Positions 58,238-64,000 of a DNA stretch of 64,000 nucleotides are shown piece after piece. Position 1 is the stretch's first letter. Every line of letters starts with the position of its first letter. Source of the DNA: JBQTKD01 sp963703165 (GTDB lineage Bacteria; Actinomycetota; Actinomycetes; Sporichthyales; Sporichthyaceae); assembly GCA_963703165.1 (NCBI GenBank), contig OY969798.1, positions 3,348,001 to 3,412,000 of the forward strand, in the 5' to 3' direction. The position numbers were made by a program, and so were the translations under genes. The notes below the pieces were generated by a model, which searched no databases, was not told the DNA's origin, and saw nothing but the letters and a program-made list of their open reading frames with translations.

Positions 58238-59923
58238 TCAGTCTTGCGGAGGATCCTCAGCGGTGCCGAGCTTGGGGAGGTCGCCGGCGAGGACATCCTC
58301 TGCGTCGATGATGCGGTAGGCGTAGCCCTGCTCGGCGAGGAAGCGTTGGCGGTGGGCGGCGAAGTCTTGGTCGATGGTGTCGCGGGAGACGACGGCGTAG
58401 AAGCGCGCGCCGCGGCCGTCGGCCTTCGGGCGCAGGACACGGCCGAGGCGCTGGGCCTCCTCCTGACGTGAGCCGAAGGTGCCGGAGACCTGGATCGCGA
58501 CGGCGGCCTCGGGCAGGTCGATGGAGAAGTTCGCGACCTTGGACACGACCAGCACCGAGATCTCCTTGGTGCGGAAGGCCTCGTAGAGCCGCTCGCGTTC
58601 CTTGATGGTCGTCTCGCCCTTGATGACCGGGGCGTTGAGTCGTTCGCTGAGGTCGTCGAGCTGGTCGAGGTACTGACCGATGACGAGGATCTGCTCGCCC
58701 GCGTGGTGCTTGACGAGGGCCTCGACGAGCTTGGCCTTGGTACGCGTGGTCGCGGCGAGCTTGTAGCGCTCCTCCGGTTCGGCGGTGGCGACGGCGATCC
58801 GCTCGTGGTCGGTGAGGGTCACGCGGACCTCGACGCAGTCGGCGGGCGCGATGTAGCCCTGGGCCTCGATGTCCTTCCACGGGGCGTCGTAGCGCTTCGG
58901 CCCGATGAGGGAGAACACATCACCCTCGCGGCCGTCCTCGCGTACCAGCGTCGCCGTGAGACCGAGGCGACGACGGGACTGCAGGTCCGCCGTCATCCGG
59001 AAGATCGGGGCGGGGAGCAGGTGCACCTCGTCGTAGATGATCAGGCCCCAGTCGCGGGAGTCGAACAGCTCCAGGTGCGCGTAGACGCCCTTCCGCTTCG
59101 TCGTCATCACCTGGTACGTGGCGATGGTGACGGGGCGGATCTCCTTGCGCTGCCCGGAGTACTCGCCGATCTCGTCCTCGGTCAGCGACGTCCGCTTGAG
59201 CAGCTCGGTCCGCCACTGGTGCGCGGAGACGGTGTTGGTGACGAGGATCAGCGTCGTCGCCTTCGCGACGGCCATCGCTGCGGCGCCGACGAGGGTCTTG
59301 CCCGCGCCGCACGGCAGCACCACTACCCCGGATCCGCCGTGCCAGAAGCCCTCGACGGCCTGGCGCTGATAGTCGCGCAGGCCCCAACTGGTCTCGTCGA
59401 GCTCGATCGCGTGCGCCTCGCCGTCGACGTATCCGGCGAGGTCCTCGGCCGGCCAGCCGAGCTTGAGCAGGATCTGCTTGATGTTGCCGCGCTCCGACGG
59501 GTGTACCGCGACGGTGTCGGGGTCCAGCCGGGCGCCGACCAGCGGCACGATCTTCTTGCTGCGCAGCACTTCTTCGAGCACCGGACGGTCACTGCTGATG
59601 AGCACCAGTCCGTGCACGGGGTGCTTCTCCAGGCGCAGCCGCCCGTAGCGGTCCATCGTGTCGGCGATGTCGACGAGCAGCGCGTGCGGCACCGCGTAGC
59701 GGCTGTACTTGAGCAGCGCGTCGACCACCTGCTCGGCGTCGTGCCCGGCCGCGCGGGCGTTCCACAGGCCCAGCGGTGTCACCCGGTAGGTGTGCACGTG
59801 CTCGGGGGAACGCTCCAACTCCGCGAACGGCGCGATCGCCCGACGGCACTCCGCGGATCCGGGGTGGTCGACCTCGAGGAGCAGGGTCTTGTCGGACTGG
59901 ACGATCAGCGGGCCGTCGGTCAT
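58238..59923 (-). CDS. XPB-type DNA repair helicase
   Basis: 561 residues from ATG 59923. N-terminal XPB damage-recognition-like region (LLLEVDHPGSAECRRAIAPF), Q-region WGLRDYQRQAVEGFW, Walker A LPCGAGKTLVGAAAM (~208), Walker B LIIYDEVHLLPAP (DEVH, ~298), motif III LGLTATLVREDGREGDV, and motif VI RQEEAQRLGRVLRPKADG. An SF2 3'-5' helicase of the bacterial XPB family acting in DNA repair or transcription. In actinobacteria it is typically near a helicase-associated-domain gene, present here at 62669-64000. Confidence 0.94.
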   Translation of the reverse strand: MTDGPLIVQSDKTLLLEVDHPGSAECRRAIAPFAELERSPEHVHTYRVTPLGLWNARAAGHDAEQVVDALLKYSRYAVPHALLVDIADTMDRYGRLRLEKHPVHGLVLISSDRPVLEEVLRSKKIVPLVGARLDPDTVAVHPSERGNIKQILLKLGWPAEDLAGYVDGEAHAIELDETSWGLRDYQRQAVEGFWHGGSGVVVLPCGAGKTLVGAAAMAVAKATTLILVTNTVSAHQWRTELLKRTSLTEDEIGEYSGQRKEIRPVTIATYQVMTTKRKGVYAHLELFDSRDWGLIIYDEVHLLPAPIFRMTADLQSRRRLGLTATLVREDGREGDVFSLIGPKRYDAPWKDIEAQGYIAPADCVEVRVTLTDHERIAVATAEPEERYKLAATTRTKAKLVEALVKHHAGEQILVIGQYLDQLDDLSERLNAPVIKGETTIKERERLYEAFRTKEISVLVVSKVANFSIDLPEAAVAIQVSGTFGSRQEEAQRLGRVLRPKADGRGARFYAVVSRDTIDQDFAAHRQRFLAEQGYAYRIIDAEDVLAGDLPKLGTAEDPPQD

Positions 59924-60000
59924 CCGTCCATCTTGGCGCACTGCGGGCATCCGTGCGGCCGAGCGGCGCCGGGCGAAGCCGCCGGACTAGCGTCGGGTGC

Positions 60001-61130
60001 ATGGCAGAGATCGGGAAGCCGTTCCGCGTCGAGATCACCGAGGCCGCGCGGGAGGACCTGCGCGAGCGGCTGGGCCGCACTCGTTGGCCGGAGCCGGAGG
60101 CCGTGCCGCGACTGGTCGCAGGGGACGCCGTTGGCGTACACGCAGGAGCTCTGCGCGTACTGGGCCGACGGCTACGACCTGAGCCGCCTCGAACATCGGA
60201 TCAACGCCTACGACCAGGTCCTCGTCGAGATCGATGGCCTGGACATCCACGTCCTGACGCGCCCTCGCCGCACCCGGGCGCGCTGCCGTTGGTGCTGACC
60301 CACGGGTGGCCGGGATCGATCGTGGAGTTTCTCGACGTCATCGAGACGCTGATCGACCCGCCGGACCCCGCCGACGCGTTCCACGTCATCTGCCCGACGC
60401 TGCCCGGCTTCGGGTACAGCGGCAAAGCCGACGAGCAGCGGCTGGAACGTCGAACGCATCGCCCGCGCGTGGGCACAGCTGATGGCCGGCCTCGGGCACA
60501 CCCGCTACGGCGCGCAGGGCGGGGACTGGGGTTCGTTCGTCACCGCCGCCCTGGGCAGCGCGGACCCGACGCACTCGCCGGCATCCACCTGACGCTGCCG
60601 CGCGCCCCGGAGGTCGCCGGTGCGCCGGTGACGGAGAAGGAGAAGAAGAGTCTGGCGCGCCTGGCGGAGTTCCGCAGCCGTGGGTCGGGCTACTCCGCGA
60701 TCCAGTCGACCCGGCCGCAGTCCGTCGGCTACGGGCTGGTGGACTCCCCGGCCGCGCAACTGGCCTGGATCGTCGACAAGTTCTGGGCGTGGACCGACCA
60801 CGACGGCGACGTGGAGTCGGTGGTCGATCGGGACCGGCTGCTGGACAACGTCGTCGATGTACTGGTTCACCGCGACGGTGCGTCGTCGGCGCGCATCTAC
60901 TGGGAGAGCTTCCCGCGGCACCTCGGCACGGACCCGGTGCATCGTGCCGACCGGCGTTTCCCTGTTCCCCCAGGAGATCGCACCGCTGCCGCGATCCTGG
61001 GCCGAGCCGGCGGTTCAGCGATCTCCGCCACTGGAACAACGACCTCGAGCGCGGCGGACACTTCGCGTCGCTCGAGGTGCCCGAGGTGTTCGTCGACGAA
61101 CTGCGCACGTTCTTCCGCATGGTGCGGTAA
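60001..61130 (+). pseudogene. Epoxide hydrolase, multiple frameshifts
   Basis: Epoxide-hydrolase blocks appear in the right order but in changing frames. In order: PFRVEITEAAREDLRERLGR (60016); GTPLAYTQELCAYWADGYDL (~60120); LPLVLTHGWPGSIVEFLDVI and HVICPTLPGFGYSGK; GWNVERIARAWAQLMAGLGH and YGAQGGDWGSFVTAALGSAD with the nucleophile Asp; LAGIHLTLPRAPEVAGAP; YWESFPRHLGT; VPTGVSLFPQEIAPLPRSW; RGGHFASLEVPEVFVDELRT with the catalytic His. At least six frame changes are needed, yet total length (1130 nt) is that of a normal ~375-residue enzyme. It would hydrolyse epoxides to diols if intact. Confidence 0.7.
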
Positions 61131-61133
61131 TCG

Positions 61134-61417
61134 CTATCGCTTCTCGCAGGCGATGCCGTCCTTGTCGCGGTCGGACTTCTTGTTCGCGTTGTACAGCGCG
61201 GTGTCGACCTTGAAGTTCGTGACAGGCTTGCTCGAGCCGGACACCTTGTCCTTGGCGCCCTTCTTGCCCACGCCGTGCGGGTACTTCTTGTTCAGCTCCG
61301 TGCAGTTCTTGTACTCCTTGGCTGCAGTCGCGCTCTCCGCGGGAACGGCCAGGCCGACGGTGGCAGAACGGACAGGGCGGCGATGGCGGTGGCGAAAGCG
61401 CGAGGCATCGAGGTCAT
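61134..61417 (-). pseudogene. Exported Excalibur-domain protein, one frameshift
   Basis: ATG 61417 (or 61408) starts a signal peptide (MPRAFATAIAALSVL). At ~61355 a single missing G breaks the frame, after which ATVGLAVPAESATAAKEY, KNCTELNKKYPHGVGKKGAK and YNANKKSDRDKDGIACEKR complete an Excalibur calcium-binding domain. The final DRDKDGIACE is the DxDxDGxxCE calcium loop of the family. Intact, it would be a ~90-residue secreted calcium-binding protein. Convergent with the epoxide hydrolase, three bases between stops. Confidence 0.75.
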
Positions 61418-61512
61418 GCACCGATCCTGGTCCGGGGGCCGCGGCGGGAGATCCTCCGAACGGTCGGCGCCAACTACACCATTCGGCTCGAATCGGCGCC
61501 TCGGATGACGCG

Positions 61513-62665
61513 ATGACGAGCGCGCCGCCGGGCCGATGGCCCTCGACCGAGCGCGCGCTCGGCCCGGACCTGGCGCGCGGTTTCATGCTGCTGTTCATCG
61601 CGGTGGCGAACTCGCACTACTTCCTGCTGGTCGATTCGTACCTCGGCGGGTTCCCGCAGGACGGCACCGTCGTGGACTCGATGGCCGACGTGGTTGATCG
61701 CGACCTTTGTCGACGGCCGTGCGTTCCCGATGTTCGGGCTGCTGTTCGGGTACGGCGTCGCGCAGATCGTGCGGCGGCAGGACGCGGCGGGTGCCACACG
61801 CAGGACGGTGCGTCGCATGCTGTGGCGGCGCGGCGGAGTTCCTGCTCGGCCGTCGGGTTCGTCCACTCGATGCTGCTGTATCGGCGGAGACATTCTGCGC
61901 GCCTACGGCGTCCTGCTGCTCGTGGGCGGCTTCTGGATGGTCCGCTGGCGCGACCATTGGCTGCTGATCGTGTCCGCCGTGTGGCTCGTGCTCATGTCCT
62001 TCCCCAACGCCGACTCCTTCACGACCAGTCCTGACGCGCCGGAGACGTTCATGGTCCCGCCGGACATCGGGACGCTGATCGTGGAGCGCGTCGAGGTCAG
62101 TTGGTTCGTGGCTCTGGTCGGCCCGCTCGGGTTTCTCGTCCCGTTCGCGATCGGGGTGTGGGCCGGTCGTCGCCGTCTGTTGGAGAGCCCGGCCGAACAC
62201 CGCAGGCTTCTCGGAGTTGTCGCGTTCGTCGGGATCGCCGCTGCGGTGCTCGGCGCCCAGCCCATCGCGTGGGTCCTCGCCGGGGTCGCGGACGTGCCTG
62301 GGCAGTCGACGTTGGAGATCTACGGGCCGCTGCACGACACCACCGGGGTCCTCGGCGGGTTCGGCTACGCGGCGCTGATCGCGCTGTGCGCCGACCGACT
62401 GCGGGCGATGTTCCCGGGCGTCGTCGATGCTGTCGTCGCGACCGGCCAACGTTCGATGACGTGCTACCTCGCGCAGTCGATCGTCTGGACCCTCGCGTTC
62501 ACGCCGTTCCTGCTGGGCCTCGGTGACGACCTCGGGGTCGCCGGCACCGCGATGCTGGCCACCGCGACCTGGGCGGGCACCGTCGCGTGGGCCGAATCCA
62601 CGGCCAGGCAAGGAAAACGCGGGCCGTTCGAAGTGCTCGTGCGACGGGTGACCTATCGCACGTGA
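61513..62665 (+). pseudogene. DUF418 membrane protein, several frameshifts
   Basis: The N-terminus ERALGPDLARGFMLLFIAVA and NSHYFLLVDSYLGG is DUF418 (acyltransferase-like, polytopic). Frames change near 61690 (FVDGRAFPMFGLLFGYGVAQ resumes), again near 61830 (VGFVHSMLLY) and near 61870 (GDILRAYGVLLLVGGFWMVR), then run intact to the stop with LLIVSAVWLVLMSFP and the DUF418 C-terminal core GQRSMTCYLAQSIVWTLAFT. Joined, ~385 residues with about ten membrane helices. Possibly an acyl-transfer or transport membrane protein; function of DUF418 is unclear. Confidence 0.72.
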
Positions 62666-62668
62666 GGA

Positions 62669-64000
62669 TCAGGCTTCCGCGACGGCCCGGATGCGGGAGA
62701 GCTTGAACTCGCGAATCCTGTTGTGCCGGTGATCGAAGGCACGCAGCACTCCGGAGTCCAGCGTCAACGGGTCGACGATCGACTCCCCGGACGTGCCGTC
62801 GTCGGTCACGTAGCCGAGCCACACCGAGGTTCCCGCGGCCGCCGCCTCGCGCAGCCGTTCCATGCTGGTGGCCGTCGAGGTCCGTGCGACCAGCACACCC
62901 CGGAACGCGCCGTCCTCGTCGGTGACCGCGACCGGCACACCGGCCGCGCGGTGGGCGGCGGAGGACGCACGGTCGCCCGCGCGCAGAGCTCGGACCGCCG
63001 CGCCGATCAGCGTCGGCGGCGTCTCCCGCACCGCCCACACCGGCTGCGGGGCACGGGCCGGCTTGCTGCGCCGCCCGACCGGGCGATTGACGACGATGGA
63101 GCCGGCCGCCGATTCGGCTGTCGGCGCGTAGCCGAGTTCGCGCAACCGGCTCAGCAGTTCCTCCGGGCCGACGCCGGCGGTGAGCACGGTCGGCGCGAGG
63201 CGACGCAGCTTCAACGCCGCGGCGCCTTTGACGGCGAGCAGTTCGGTGATGACGCTCTCGTCCTCGCAGCGCAGATAACCCTTGGCCGAACCCACCCGGA
63301 TGCGGCCGTGGCGCCGGGCCACGTCGTCGATCAAGTAGGTCAGCGGTTGCGGGACGCCGGTGCTCGAGGCCTTGGCCAACAACTCGTGCAGTTCCGCGGC
63401 GGTGCGGCCCTGATCCAGGGCGCGCCGCACCGAGTCCGCGGTGAAGCGGAACACTGTCGCGGCGCCGCTGGACTCCACGTCGGCGACGGCGGCGATCTCG
63501 CCGGCGAGCTCCCGGGTGAGGGGCCCGGGCGCGACGGCGGTGAGGTCGGCCTGGATGAGGATGTGGTCCAGGGGGGCGGGAAGTGCTTCCCGTAAGGAAG
63601 CTGACGCCTTGTCAGGTTGGTCGTTCAGTAGGGAACGCGACCAGCTCGGCAGCACCCCGAAGCCGCTGAAGCCGAGCTGCGCTGCCTCGGCCAGGGTGGC
63701 GTGGACGAACGCCTCCTGGCTGACTCCGGAGCGGCGTGGGGCCGCCCAGATGAGGCGGGCCAGGACGTGTGCGGCGTCGGTGGTCGTGCCCGCCGGCAGC
63801 TCCGCGAGTTCAGCGAGCGTGGCGCGGCGCAGCGGCGCGGCCCAGGCCCGGTCCAGCTCGGCACCCAGGGCGGACAGCGGCCGGTCCTTGCCGAGCGCGT
63901 CGCTGCGGCTGCCCACCAGGGCCGCGACGCGGCTGGTGCTCAGCCACGCGCTCGCCAGCTCGGTCCACCGCGCGGCCGGGTCGAGATCGAGCCAGCGGTC
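62669..64000 (-). CDS. Helicase-associated (helicase_C_3/WYL-like) domain protein, 5' part missing
   Basis: Open in frame from the window end (RWLDLDPAARWTELASAWLS) to the stop at 62669; 443 residues visible, start outside. Segments LLPSWSRSLLN-type and HILIQADLTAVAPGPLTREL, SGAATVFRFTADSVRRALDQ, VPQPLTYLIDDVARRHGRIR, RCEDESVITELLAVKGAAAL match the actinobacterial 'helicase-associated' family, commonly next to the XPB helicase gene. The C-terminal third (VWLGYVTDDGTSGESIVDPL, RAFDHRHNRIREFKLSRIRA) resembles a WYL-type ligand/nucleic-acid domain. It probably partners the XPB helicase; direct evidence is neighbourhood only. Confidence 0.83.
   Translation of the reverse strand, partial: DRWLDLDPAARWTELASAWLSTSRVAALVGSRSDALGKDRPLSALGAELDRAWAAPLRRATLAELAELPAGTTTDAAHVLARLIWAAPRRSGVSQEAFVHATLAEAAQLGFSGFGVLPSWSRSLLNDQPDKASASLREALPAPLDHILIQADLTAVAPGPLTRELAGEIAAVADVESSGAATVFRFTADSVRRALDQGRTAAELHELLAKASSTGVPQPLTYLIDDVARRHGRIRVGSAKGYLRCEDESVITELLAVKGAAALKLRRLAPTVLTAGVGPEELLSRLRELGYAPTAESAAGSIVVNRPVGRRSKPARAPQPVWAVRETPPTLIGAAVRALRAGDRASSAAHRAAGVPVAVTDEDGAFRGVLVARTSTATSMERLREAAAAGTSVWLGYVTDDGTSGESIVDPLTLDSGVLRAFDHRHNRIREFKLSRIRAVAEA

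Overview
The window is GC-rich DNA from an actinomycete. Third codon positions are almost all G or C, GTG starts are frequent, and translational overlaps of the ATGA/GTGA type are common. Diagnostic families include a DUF3263 protein, a LytR_C-domain protein, an NnaR-like HemD/winged-helix protein, WYL and MmyB-like regulators, a groES-less groEL behind CIRCE operators, and an XPB-type helicase beside a helicase-associated-domain protein. The order thrC - cspA - groEL matches what I recall of Streptomyces. The genus cannot be fixed from sequence reading alone. I see no CRISPR array, prophage, transposase or plasmid functions. The accessory signal lies in repeats, small operator sites and a few unusual gene sets.

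Layout. 1-2.2 kb: end of a nitrite-assimilation cluster (nirD, NnaR-like regulator, sirohydrochlorin chelatase). 2.4-6.8 kb: three tandem paralogous exported, membrane-anchored repeat proteins. 6.8-8.9 kb: ArsR-like regulator and MFS exporter with a double operator. 9.1-12.9 kb: VapBC-like toxin-antitoxin pair, cysS, rlmB, a CBS protein. 12.9-17 kb: exported proteins, tRNA-Thr, small membrane proteins, a small HTH repressor with its operators. 17-26.6 kb: CocE/NonD hydrolase plus ABM protein, DinB/WYL pair, TipAS-domain protein, thioesterase, CorA, MmyB-like regulator. 26.8-32.2 kb: SDR, aldehyde dehydrogenase, CoA-transferase, orphan ABC ATPase and DUF1015, all on the minus strand. 32.5-36 kb: small proteins and an LPXTG wall protein. 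36-42 kb: trehalose genes otsB and otsA on either side of a molybdopterin oxidoreductase, then a lipoprotein deacetylase. 42-51.5 kb: low-complexity membrane protein, SAM riboswitch with thrC, cspA, a PPOX-fold protein, a GT-C-type membrane protein, sigma/anti-sigma-like pair, groEL. 51.8-64 kb: cyclophilin, two PhoX-like proteins, a DUF2975/HTH operon, an SOS-box-linked coiled-coil protein, XPB helicase, epoxide hydrolase, DUF418 protein, helicase-associated protein (cut by the window end).

Two cross-cutting observations matter. First, non-coding gaps hold long inverted repeats. One ~60-bp family occurs five times and sits at or near gene 3' ends, including the stop codon of the chelatase gene. 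Several other long palindromes are unrelated in sequence. Second, at least ten genes show clean reading-frame shifts although length and domain content are otherwise normal: propeller gene 1, the 19.2 kb exported protein, otsB, otsA, deacetylase, the 42.1 kb low-complexity protein, sigma factor, epoxide hydrolase, Excalibur protein, DUF418. Most are best read as single-base indels in the assembly. They are annotated here as one gene each with the break marked.
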